Source: Chlorops oryzae (Eukaryota > Arthropoda > Insecta > Diptera > Chloropidae). Taken from it: a stretch of DNA of 64,000 nt. The stretch is taken from positions 96,368,922-96,432,921 of the forward strand of contig CM035808.1 of assembly GCA_020466095.1 (NCBI GenBank), in the 5' to 3' direction. This document shows positions 10,100 through 20,523 of the stretch, one piece after another. A program made the position numbers and the translations under genes. The notes below the pieces were generated by a model. The model ran no database searches. It was given only the letters and a program-made list of their open reading frames with translations, and was not told the DNA's origin. Numbering within the stretch: the first letter of the stretch is position 1; every line of letters starts with the position of its first letter.

Positions 10100-12201
10100 G
10101 TTGATTGAAGTGACCTCACTACTTCCACAGAATTGGACGTCCAGTTTCGCATGATGAAGTTGCCGGCGGCATGGATATCGCGTACGTCATGGGCGAGTTT
10201 TATGACATCACTTTCTTCGTCCATGGAGTCGATAAAATCGTCGACGTAATGTGCGTCGCGAATGGCTTCATATGCTCTAGGGTGTGTTCGTTGAAATTTT
10301 TCTGCATTTTTGTTGCGGACAAAATGCGCGATACACGGCGCACAGCGTACGCCGAACGTCATGGCTTGCATGACGAATATGCTTGGTGAATCTGTGTCGC
10401 TGTCCTTCCACCATAAGAACCTCTGGGCATGCATATCGGGATCTCGGATATTAATTCGGTGGAACAATTCCACGATGTCACCACATATCGCGAAAGTGCC
10501 CACGCGAAACGCCATCAGAACCTCGCAGAGTGGATTCAATAAATCAGGTCCGGTCATCATAAAATCGCTGAGTGAACGATCATGCGCTTTCGCCGCGGCG
10601 TCCCAAACTAGTCGCGCCTTGTTGGCCTTATTAGGATTTAAAGCCACGAAAATTGGCAAATACCACACAAGGTCGTTCTTTTCGGACAGTTCCTTCTCAC
10701 TCACCTCTCGTGCATAACCTTTCGTTAAGAGGTTTTGCACACGCTCGTTGACCACAGCTTTGAGGGATTTATCTCGTTCCATTTTTCTTCGTAGGCCATT
10801 TGCACGATTTAAAGCATTCCCATAGCTCTCCGGCAAGCGAATCTCATCGCTGGTCCACAGCAAGCCGACTTCATACTTCCCATTTACCATTTTGCATGTG
10901 TCATCGAGAATTTTAGTTGATCTGGATTCTTCATGAGACTTGATGGTCCTCGACGCTACGGGTTCTAGGTTGAAGCTGTTCTTTACTGCGTCATGCAGGT
11001 CTTGCCAATCACATGAAGAGGAATGCACATTGACGAATTTGTTTTGCGAATTGCCGCTGGCTCCTTGCACAGACCATCCCAGATTGCATTTTGTAGCAAT
11101 AGGCTCACTCCAACCGCCCTCACGCAGCTTCCTTGGAACTGCCAGTTTCCAATTGTTTACGCCGATTAGTATCTCTGGTTTGGCGTTCGAATACGGGGCG
11201 ATGGCAATTCCAGCGAGGTGGTTATACTTCTCTTGCAGAGATGTGACGTTTATCGTTTGTCTTGGAAGTGACAAATTTTGCACGGTGTGTACATCGTTCA
11301 ACCAGAACTTACGATCGCTGTCAGCAGCGGACACTTGAATTGACGCTCGTAGTGAATTGCTCTCCTTTCGGGTCATCTCGTTAGTCCAGCGCAGAGAAAT
11401 TGGGTCTGATATACCTTTAAGTTGCAATCTGTGAAATATTTTCTCGTCTATCAATGTTACGGACGATCCTTCGTCCAAAAACGCAAACACTTGCACACAT
11501 TTATTGCCGTTGTAAAGTTTCACAGGAAGAATTCGAAACAGCTGATCGCATTTGTCGGCAGCTGGTTGGTGAGCACTCACGACAGCTTGAGAATTTATGG
11601 CCCCGTCTACAGCTGGTTCAATGAGCTTTTTATGAAGCAACGGATGATGTTTTGCCGTACAGCCGTCCGTGCCGCACTCCTTGCTGGAAAAGCAGCGCCC
11701 TTTATGCGTTTTAAGGCACCTTCGACACAATTCATGTTTTTTGGTGGTTTCCCAGCGATCGTCATAAGACAATTTCTTGAAATCGGTGCAATCGGACACA
11801 CGATGGCCCTTGCTCTTGCATACGACGCAGCTACTTTTACCGGTTTCCTCTACGTGTGCGTTGACACGGTGGGATTTGGTCGCGATTGGAGATACGACGG
11901 TAGATGCAGCTTCTGTTATGCGGTACAGCCAGTCGCTGAAAGCTGTCATGATTGGGACCGATTCATCGCGGTTTTGCATAGCCCAATTCAGCTTATGCTG
12001 GTTCGGCAATTTGTCAGTCAGTTCCTTGACGAGCATTGGATTTGCTAAATGCGCATTAAGATTACATGTCTGCATAGTAGCGCAGACATTGCGTACGGCT
12101 AGCGCATACTCTATTAAAGATTCCAGTTTTTCTTTTGGTGGTGGCATCTTACGAACTTTGTCGACCACCCGATCTAGAATATGCTTATAAAGGCAGGCCA
12201 C
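9940..12201 (-). pseudogene. BEL/Pao gag C-terminus, protease and reverse transcriptase
   Basis: On the minus strand, in order: the gag remnant; zinc-knuckle cysteines (CVVCKSKGHRVSDC, CRRCLKTHKGRC); a Pao-type aspartic protease motif FLDEGSSVTLID; and reverse transcriptase with ARLVWDAAAK, ICGDIVELFHRI and the catalytic YVDD at 10237-10248. The reading frame begins inside a gag deletion at about 12185 and leaves the RT frame near 10050. RT motifs are intact, but the polyprotein could not be made as one chain. Confidence 0.92.
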
Positions 12202-12890
12202 TCCTCTGGATCGCCGCTAAAGCTTGGCAAATCTCTTGGTATTGCTTGCCTTGCCGCAATTTGTGACGATTTTAAAGAATTAAACGGTTCAAATATTGAC
12301 GAGTTTCGTGGTGTTGGAGCGCCACTCATCTGTGTTAGAATTCCATATTTCTTTTTAAGATATTCGTTGTTCGCCTGTCTCTCTTCCTCCAACATCGCCA
12401 GCATAAGTTCGGCTTGCGTCGCATTCACTCGTTCAGGGGCGTCTTGACCTTGCGGCGCCGTTACTTGTTGCGCATTCATAATGTGCGTTGTGCTTTGTGA
12501 CTCAATGCCCATGCCGTGTGGCATAGACGACTTTAACGGATTATCGCTATTGTTGTTGTTGGGTCCACCATTTTGTGCCATGTTATACGTAACGTGGCGT
12601 TGTCGCTTCTCCTGCACGAGGTCGGAAGGATTTGACGATATCATAAATTCTTTGAGGTTGGGGTTGGCGTGGGTTCCGACGTTACTCTTGCCAGCAGCTT
12701 GAACACATGACTGACATTTACAGCTCTTCTCATCGATAGAACTGTCCACTCCTACGCATGAGAAGTGGTACCAGTCAGCGCATTTATCGCATTGTACCTG
12801 GTCGTCGTCGTCGTCCTCTCCTTTGCACTCTTTCCTGCATACCTTGCAAATAGCCACGTCACTCCCTGCATCACTGCTGCCGCTGGCCAT
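12174..12890 (-). pseudogene. BEL/Pao gag N-terminus with PHD-like finger
   Basis: The ATG at 12890 opens a 239-aa frame. Residues about 10-60 form a Cys4-His-Cys3-like PHD zinc finger (CKVC...CKG, CDKCADWYHFSC, CKCQSC) broken by a run of aspartates. A coiled, charged segment (LMLAMLEEERQANNEYLKKK) follows, then the start of the gag domain (LPSFSGDPEEWPAF). The frame then ends abruptly at 12174. Roughly 50-70 residues usual in BEL gag between EEWP and the later HILDRV block appear to be missing, with a frame change. Confidence 0.85.
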
Positions 12891-13085
12891 TTCCCTTGTT
12901 GAATTTCTTTCCGGATGATCGGTACAGCTTCCCTGTTGCTGTCGCAATTCGGCGATTCGATGAATCGTCGGGAATCTTCAGAAATTTCGGCCTTAATGGA
13001 ACCGATTAACTTTAAGGAATGTAGTTCCCTTGCGCGGAACTTGCAGGCTTATTTCGCGAGTGAATAGCAGAATTTTTTTTAGAAT

Positions 13086-13590
13086 TGTTGACGCGAGAAA
13101 TTATACCAATTTCTTTCAGACTTCTTTAGAACTTTTTTCTTCTTTAAATTGAATTAAATAAAAAACTATTGAAGCTATGTGAACTTAAGCAATGAATTTT
13201 TTAATATTTAATAAAGAAAGTAAGGCAAAGTGTAAAAAATGTGGTTTTACTGAATAGTATGACAAAGGCAAAAAAAAAGGAACAAAGCGCAAGAAAGGAA
13301 AAGAACTAAAAAAAATTCTGTTTAAACGCTTCGGCTTCTCGTTGTCGATTGATTTTAAATTGCAGAGTCGGTTAGCGCATAGTGTGCTTATGTATGTGCG
13401 TAAATATGAGTACGAAACGAGAGAGCGTAGTTTTGAAATGAAATTATATATACAAGCATATATACATGTGGATTACATATTAACTATTAGGGTTTCGTAG
13501 CATGCATTTTGACTTGATCATTGAGCATCGCTAATAGCCGGTTTTCATTTGTCGTATCGATTATGGCCTGTTTCCATTTTGGAGGCAACA
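13086..13590 (-). repeat. BEL/Pao 5' LTR
   Basis: Matches 7180-7687. As the element is on the minus strand, this is the promoter LTR. Its outer end abuts CTATA (13591-13595), identical to the flank of the other LTR. The sequence just inside (13060-13085) is AT-rich and no clear primer-binding site was recognised. Confidence 0.92.
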
Positions 13591-13885
13591 CTATAGTTAA
13601 CATATATGATACTATATATTATATCTATCATATTACATTTAACATATATGATACTATATATTATATTTATCATATTACAGTTAGAATATATGATACTATA
13701 TATAATGTCTATCATATTACAGTAAGCATATATGATACTATATATTATATTTATCATACTACAGTTAACATATGTGATACTATATATTATATTTATCATA
13801 TTAAACTTAACATATATGATACTATATATGTTAACTATCATATTTTTATCCAGTTAAACGAACATATATGATGACATATATGATA
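13591..13885. repeat. 42-bp tandem array, right part
   Basis: Continuation of the 6555-7179 array: about seven more 42-bp units, the last ones degenerate (13830-13885). The split point is marked by the CTATA duplication, so both parts were one array of roughly 18-19 units before the BEL insertion. Confidence 0.92.
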
Positions 13886-15589
13886 ACTATCATCTTTGTG
13901 TTTATTGGGAATGTATATATGGGCATTTCCACAGAAAGGTCTACCGGAAATGAAAATGCCCCAGTTCCTTAAAACAATTTTTGGGTATGAACTATCATAG
14001 TAACACATCTCAATTCCACTATTTAAGAAGATTGGTGGTTATAGTCAGCCCTAATTTTTGTAAAACATAGGGAAAGGCTTATTTTGTTGTATGTGTATTT
14101 TTCAAATTACCTTTAAAAGTGCTTTATCTATAAAATTTGGGCGATTTTAGTAACCTGATCAATGGAAGTTATCGTCCTTAATAATTCCACTCAGAAGAAT
14201 CAACCAAAACAACAACAACAAAAAATCTTTAACGAATAATTTGATAATTATCTTCTAATTACGCAAGCTCAATTAAATATTGTTTTTGATAAAATTTATT
14301 ATTGGCCGTTCTATTTATAATACCAGAATTGATGAATTGAAATGAAAAAAGGTTAAAATAAAAGCCTATTTTCATGACAAAAACCCTTTTGAAAAAAAAT
14401 GTCACGTCACGTATGTCACGTAACGTATCATAATATACCTTAATAAATAAAAAGTAAAAGGAATTTTCTGGAATAAAAGTTTTGACACGAAAACTGCAAT
14501 ATATCTCGTCATTGTTCATGAAGTTTCCCTAAAGACCTCATATTATTTAGGAAGATTTTTGCAGTGCAGTAGATGAAGAAAAAACCGACTCCCGTTTTTT
14601 GTCACGAGCGCCTCAGCATTTAATAGAAAATATCTCTGGACCGCACTTTCGCTGGCCACCACATTTTAAACCAATTATTTTAAAGCTTAGGAACTGTCAG
14701 ATAAGGGAGACAAGGAGTTGAAAAAATTGATACTTCATCGAAATTTTTTGCATCAAATGCGTACGACTGTCACGTGCGCAACCATGGAAATACCCATATC
14801 CATCGTTATTGAAATTTTTTTACATGCGTATTGAGACAGAGTAGCCACTTTGAACAAGTCATGCACTTTTGTTAATTAAAAACAATAACAAAACATCACC
14901 TAATGGTCGTTCTTTCACTGCGTAACGGACTTTTTATTTACTTTGCTGAGATTTGCCCCAGCACTGACTATATCTCTTTATAAAACATAACGGCACAATG
15001 TAACTAGATTTTTAATCTAGGTACTGAAATGCAGACCGTTTAATATCTCGAATTTGAATAATTTAGTTACACCACTTTCAAAGTAAATGGTCCACATAAT
15101 GACCAAAAACTGTGGGCTCGGCAGTAAACATGGGGAACTATGGAATTAAGCACATTTTAATCCGAAATTTAATTTTTCCTGACCCAATATTTCAAATCAA
15201 TCTAGTCATAATTGCTTTTCAAAACGAAAAACAAGTGGATTTTTCAATTCAAAGTTATGTTATGTTACGTATACGAAAATCCAAGTTGAGTTGTTTTAAA
15301 AAAACCTTTATATCGCGGAAAAGGTTTGTGATACAGTTCTGAGATTTGATATTTTCTGCACATAATTGATTGGCTTGCGATTTAAGATATTGACATTGAA
15401 AAAGAGGCTGTTGATGGTTGTGTTATTTTCAATTAAACTACCAAAAAATCTAAAATTTTATATAATTTTTCAATTTTTTGACTTTGAGCACCTTTTTACA
15501 CAATTCATTTAAAGTTTTTCCATTAATTTTTGGTATAATATTGAAGAATGATCTTTAAGAAATACAAAATTTTTTACATTTTTGAAAAA
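13886..15589. other. Intron sequence without recognisable features
   Basis: AT-rich, with stops in all frames and only short random open frames. GTCACGT occurs three times within 14400-14425. No inverted-repeat ends or coding motifs were seen. Confidence 0.4.
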
Positions 15590-16330
15590 GCTTTAACCAC
15601 ATTAGAGAAAAATGAGTTGGAATGAAGCAATGGTGCTAAAAATGTCAAACGCGATTTTCTCGAAATTCTGACGTGATGGAAGTTTTGTGATATTTTTCAA
15701 TTATTCAGCAGACCAAAATATACTAGAGCCACTACTCAAACTCAAAAGGAGGATTTCATTGCCGACCAATGTAATTATTTAATTAATTTCAATCAATATT
15801 TGAATATTTTCTTAGAAAATAAGTAAAAAATGGCGAAAAATTCGAAAAAAACCTCAAGTTTGCAATATTTACACAAAATTGGATTGTCACAGGTGAAAAT
15901 TTTCGCATTTTTGAAAAAAAAAAATGCTGAAACATGTTATTCACAACCCCGTGCATAGGTAATACCCATGTAGAAATTTTTTTTTTCAAATTTGATACAC
16001 CCTACTGTATATATACAAATGTTTTTTGCGTCGAAAGGAATTGAACGCATTTATATCACAGGGTATTGCTGGCAGACGTAAAGAACCTCTTATCAATGAG
16101 AGAAATTACTTTGACAGATCACCTTCTTTCAAATAACAATTAATTTTATATGTTCATGCCAACACACGAACTGTCTTAAGTAGTGAATTGGCTCAGTGCT
16201 ACTTCTTTGACGTATTTTTCGAATTCCAAGGGACCTTTTTAATTTTTTTTCTAAAGAGATTTTTGGAAATTCTCCAAGGAAAAAGCTGCGCTTGAGTACT
16301 GGCAAGAATGAGTTAAAATAACAATTATGA
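15590..16330. repeat. Dispersed repeat, copy 1 (related to 29050-30330)
   Basis: Several blocks match the 29.1-30.3 kb region in the same order. They are the CTCGAAATTCTGACGTG block near 15657, the CAAACTCAAAAGGAGGA block near 15742, the TTGCGTCGAAAGGAATTGA to CAGGGTATTGCTGG block near 16026-16070, and the AAGGGACCTTTTTAAT block near 16228. Divergence is high. It is probably a relic of the same unclassified transposon family. Confidence 0.5.
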
Positions 16331-16717
16331 ATATTTTCAAATGATGCCAAAAATCTTTAAAGTGAAGATTTTTTGGAAATATTCTTCATTTTGAAGAAAA
16401 AACCTCACTTCTGGCAACACTTCGTCCAAATCCAAATTTACGTATGTCTATGGGCGCACACACAAATTCACACATGTGCGCAAGTACGGCACGCAATCGA
16501 TAGACAAGCGCGGGACTGCCGAAAAACAATAAGAATGAAACACACTTCAGAATGTGTTGAGGCGAGAAGTCCGATTGTTTTGTTCTTGCCGTGATCCCTT
16601 TTACGAATTTCTAGATTTCACGTTGTCTTTCTTTCCTCGATTTCATGCTTTTTCAGTGTCCGATTTTTTAAAGCAACGAAAGAGTACATTAAAGCCTTTT
16701 TCAGTGATGCCAATTGT

Positions 16718-18429
16718 ACACACAGAAAAATAAACACTTTCGTAATAAGAAGTTATCGCAGATGAAAAACTGTAGCATAAAAATATTTGAATCGAATGCA
16801 AAACATTTGATCGAAAATTTTTATATTTAGATCAAATACTTTCATATATTTTTAGCAACTGTGCCGCTTTTAACGCAACAAGGAAATAACTGTTGAGTGA
16901 AAAAGTTTTTGAGCTAAGAACTTTGCTATCAAAAACTGGCACATTGCTAAAACAAAAGCAAAATATTTGAGCTGAGAGCGCAAAACTGTTTATTTTTTCT
17001 GCGCAAGAAAGATTGGAACTGTCAAAACAAAAGCAATAGTAGTTGAGCTTAAAAGGCAACTGTTGTCCTTTTTTTAAGCAACCAGCGCACTGTTAAATCA
17101 AAAGCTACAGCGTTTGAGCTAAAAGAGCAAACTGTTAAATCAAAAGAAAAGTATTTGAGTTGACAGAGCAACTGTCAATTTTCTAATTTTGGTGAAATTT
17201 TTCTTATGCACGTGTCATTTGTGAGTTCGACGGGAGGCAGGATGGCAAGATGGCAGGATGGCAGGAGTGCAGAATAAATAAATTGGAGCTGCTGGGAATG
17301 CTGGAAATATGCGACATCGACGAGATCTTTACCAGGCATCACCTTCTTGCTGATAAGATAAAATTTAGGCATAACCTTAAAAAGTGGCGAAGTGATAATG
17401 GAGTATACTTATAAGTATGATTTGTAGGTACATATGCAGAAAGAAACATATCGCATACTAAATACAAAACCGGTAGAACTCGAAATTTGGAAAATGTTTC
17501 CTTTCCCTCCATCGTAACTGTGTTAAGTAACGGAAATCGCGTTCTTAGGTTTAAATAAATATTATAAGTTTTTTAATAATTTTATTTAATTCAAAACATA
17601 TATGCAGGGTGTCCCCAACTTGACCAGCAAAAATTACCCAGGTGATAGGTGAGGTTAAGACGAACAATGTTTGTTCTTGCGAAATTGGGCTAACTGTTAC
17701 CGTTTTCGAGATATTCTAGTTCAAAAATAATGCACTTTTGAATGCATTTCGAGAAATGACTAAAACTACTTGTTTCATTATTTCAAATTTTCCTATGAGA
17801 ATTACGTCAAAAAACATTTTATTTAAAAAAAAAAGATTTTTGAAATTTGAAAATTATTTTTTTTTATTGAAAATCTTACAAGTTTTCAAAATGAGAGCCT
17901 TGCTCACCTATCACCTGGTTAATTTTTGCTGGTCAAGTTGGGGACACCCTGTATATATCTTAATTGATTTAATAAAACTTAAACTATATCTAAAAATTGT
18001 GTAATTACTTCTTTATTTCGACGATATTCCCTTTTTGTGTGGCAATCGAAAAAAAAGTGTCAACTGTTGCTTGTATTTCAGCTAAGGACTTTCCCTTTAA
18101 ACCAAAGACGTAAACTGTTCTTTTCAGTATTTCAGCCAAGTACTCTAACTTTCAAACCAAACACATGAGCTGTTTTTTAATAAATACTTTTGCATTTCCT
18201 CCAAAAGGTATAACTTTTGAACCAAAGTCGCAAGCTGTTGTTTAATTAAAGCTGATTTATTTGATTCAAATGCTCTCACCTTTAAGCCAACTACGTAAAA
18301 TTTACAAAAATCCAAATACTTTTGTGCTGTTGATTCAAATCTGTTCAGTTGTTGGCGCGATTTAACCCATAAAAGTATTTACGACAAAATGTAAAATTGT
18401 TGGCACTACAGTGTTTTTCGCTGTGTGTA
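16718..18429. mobile_element. TIR element with opposed subterminal repeat arrays
   Basis: The ends ACACACAGAAAAATA (16718) and TTTTTCGCTGTGTGT (to 18429) are inverted. Inside the left end (about 16850-17185), a degenerate unit containing TTTGAGCTAAAA, CAACTGTT and AAATCAAAAGC repeats. Inside the right end (about 18050-18350), the same unit repeats in the opposite orientation (AACTGTT, TTTCAGC, TTTAAACCAAAG). Another element (17605-17951) is nested in the centre. No transposase was seen. The terminal sequence resembles that of the element at 34282. Confidence 0.72.
17605..17951. mobile_element. MITE with CAGGGTGTCCCC ends
   Basis: CAGGGTGTCCCCAACTTGAC at the left is mirrored exactly at the right (to 17951). 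The inverted arms run about 49 bp, through the CACCTATCACCTGG block. The centre is non-coding. It is nested inside the 16718-18429 element. Confidence 0.85.
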
Positions 18430-18950
18430 GGGAAATTTCTTTTTTTTTAAAGAAATTTTGGAGAAAAAACCCGTCTGTAGGGAAAAAAGGAAAGATTTAT
18501 TTTTATTTTCTAAATGTAGGGATGTCTGATATGCACTTAACTCCTTCTCGCATACGAAGCCATATATGGACGCAGAAGTTTATAATATTTTCCTTGCCAG
18601 ATAAAAAAGCCTGTACTTAAAACAAAACCTAGATCCAAGTAAGCATTCCATTGACTAACGGAATCTTGGTAGCTGTCGTGTGGCATATGGCCGTAGTCAA
18701 CAGTATTTGATGTTTTGTCTAAAATTTGTCATCGAGAAGAATTAAAAAAAAATTTATTACATTTGAACTTTGTTATAACCCTGTAGGAAGAGTGGGGTCA
18801 ATTGTGCCCTAGCGAGTAGTTCTCGAGTATAGGAAAAAGAACTTGTACGCGAGTAGAGACACGGACAGTAGAGCCTAACTAGTGGCATATTCAACAGTTC
18901 AATTTTGCCCACACATTAATCTAATATATTTGCTGTGCGTGAGTCAGATA

Positions 18951-19022
18951 GGTCCGTGGCGTAGTGAAAGCGTAGTCGCTTGGCAATATGAAAGGCTCGA
19001 GTTCGATTCCTGTCGCAGGCGA
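18951..19022 (+). other. tRNA-like module
   Basis: Contains a box-A-like TGGCGTAGTGAA and a box-B-like AGTTCGATTCC about 45 nt apart, ending before a purine-rich stretch. The stems do not pair well, so it is not offered as a functional tRNA. It resembles a tRNA-derived SINE head. Confidence 0.45.
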
Positions 19023-19227
19023 AAAAAGGAAGAATGACATGTTTCGAAACACTCAAATAATTGGATTGAAAAACACGTCTTCACCAATGCTGTCTCACAA
19101 CTTTGCGCACAAAATAGCTCAACATTTTCTGCAAATTTAAAATCTTTTTTTTTGATATATTTGCTTTTTATTCCTCTTAGGAATCCAATTTTTACTAATA
19201 ATTTAAAAAAAAAATCGGCGTTCGCTT

Positions 19228-19302
19228 GGCCCGGAATTTGAACCTCGGCCCTTCGGATCGCGGAGTGCACGCGCTACGCTGTGAGCTACGACAGCGCGGG
19301 CC
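19228..19302 (-). other. tRNA-like module, opposite strand
   Basis: On the minus strand, 75 nt begin GGCCCG and end CGGGCC, a 6-bp acceptor-like closing stem. A D-arm-like GTAGCTCACAGCGTAG and a box-B-like GGTTCAAATTCC lie at tRNA-like distances. No clean anticodon stem was found, so it is a probable tRNA relic or SINE-like head. Confidence 0.5.
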
Positions 19303-19704
19303 GGTCCCCCATCTATCAACGTAGTATAGCAAATATATTGAAGTTGTCCTGTTGCCTCTACTTCTGAACTAGTTCAAACGCGACTGTCGATTTTCGAATG
19401 GCACCTCGGAGAAAAAGTTTACAGTTCAATGCATTGGCGGGGAAATTACGAGCGAGTAGTACTGTTGATTTGGGAAGTAGTCGAAAAATACTTCTGCACT
19501 AGTTCAACTTCCTACAGGGAATATAAAAATGGTGGATAAAGAGAGAGCGAAAAAAATCTATTTATATACACATAATCTTTTCAACCTTCTCAAGAGAAAC
19601 ATTTGTATGAATATTGCAAGTTTTGGGTTTCCTGGCATATTTTGCCTACCTTTTCCATATATCTTATTTCAAATCACTTCTGTTATAACTAATGCTCTTA
19701 GATT

Positions 19705-20245
19705 TTTATACCCAGCGTAATCGGGGTATATTAGTTTTGTGCGAATCTTGTAACAGGGAGAATTAAGCTCCGGAGATATAGACAAATATATATAGAAATG
19801 ATCAGGATCAAAAACTGAATCGATTTAGACATGTCCGTCTGTCCGTCCGTCCGTGGTCGGATCTCCTCCGAAACGGCTAAAACAATGAAGTCGAAATTTG
19901 ATACACATGTAAACCGGGGTCCGAGTATGATCCTTAGTAAAAATGGGAGACATCCGCCCACTGCCACGCCCACAAATGAATTTATTGTGTTTTCAGTAAA
20001 ATGCTTGTAACTTGCGAACCACTCAATACATTTCATTGATATTCGGTGTACTGGTAAACTACGAAAACGGAGATATCCTGAAAAAAATGGACGCCGTCCT
20101 CCTCGAGCCACGCCCACAAATAAGGGTTTATCTTAACTTGTGAAGTAAAAGGCGTAGAAGCTTCAAGTTCGCAACATAGGTTGACCAAGGCGAATGAAAG
20201 GTGTAGGAAAAAATTTTATGAGGCCCGCCCACTGCCACGCCTACA
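19705..20245. mobile_element. Repeat element with GTCY microsatellite (mini-me-like)
   Basis: Begins TTTTTATACCCAGCG and contains a (TA)n-like ATATATATAG and a (GTCC/GTCT)n tract (19833-19853). CCACGCCCACAAAT-type blocks follow. A closely related copy runs in reverse at 27306-28117, and a degraded piece lies near 46930-47080. The paired TA and GTCY tracts match the published description of dipteran mini-me elements; the name is inferred. Confidence 0.6.
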
Positions 20246-20431
20246 AACTCGTTTATTCTGTGATATTGCAGGCGTAACATACTGTGATATAAGTGTCTTT
20301 TTTCCGTGTAGTCCAGTTTTAAACTTATTTTTATTTAATTTCTTGACAATGATTATTTTTGCAATTTTACTTGAATTCTTGACGAACGTTAATTTGACTA
20401 AAGTTATAAAATAAAACAAATTTAAATTCCA

Positions 20432-20523
20432 CCAAATAAAAAGCTCCTGAAGATGTTCCCAAAAAGGAACGAAACGTTGGCCAAATGATGGAATAATTGT
20501 GTTTTATTTGCATCTAACTTTCT
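20432..20523 (+). ncRNA. Hammerhead-ribozyme-like core motif
   Basis: CTGAAGA (20448-20454) is followed by a 5-bp hairpin GTTCC-CAAAAA-GGAAC (20456-20471) and GAAAC (20472-20476). This is the CUGANGA / stem II / GAAA order of hammerhead ribozymes. CAAATAAAA upstream can pair with TTTTATTTG downstream. A clear stem III and cleavage triplet (NUH) were not found, so this could also be only a transposon-end hairpin. Treat it as a candidate. Confidence 0.3.

Larger units (their letters stand above)
7180..13590 (-). mobile_element. BEL/Pao LTR retrotransposon, full length but decayed
   Basis: Two LTRs of about 505 bp (7180-7687, 13086-13590) start TGTTGACG and end GGCAACA. A perfect 5-bp target duplication CTATA (7175-7179, 13591-13595) sits in the 42-bp array. 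Between them on the minus strand lie gag with a PHD finger, zinc knuckles, protease, reverse transcriptase, RNase H and integrase in BEL/Pao order. A gag deletion with frameshift, two further frameshifts and one in-frame stop disable it. The LTRs differ at only a few positions, so insertion was fairly recent. Confidence 0.93.
18779..19519. mobile_element. Non-autonomous element with CCCTGTAGGAAG ends, carrying two tRNA-like modules
   Basis: CCCTGTAGGAAG (18779) is mirrored by CTTCCTACAGGG (to 19519). Inner inverted blocks occur around GAGTAG and AATATATTTGCT (18922; mirrored near 19329). Two tRNA-like sequences lie inside in opposite orientation. The superfamily is unclear. Confidence 0.7.

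Noticed and set aside
6555..13885. CRISPR-like regular repeat spacing
   Set aside because: The units abut without unique spacers and the genome is eukaryotic.
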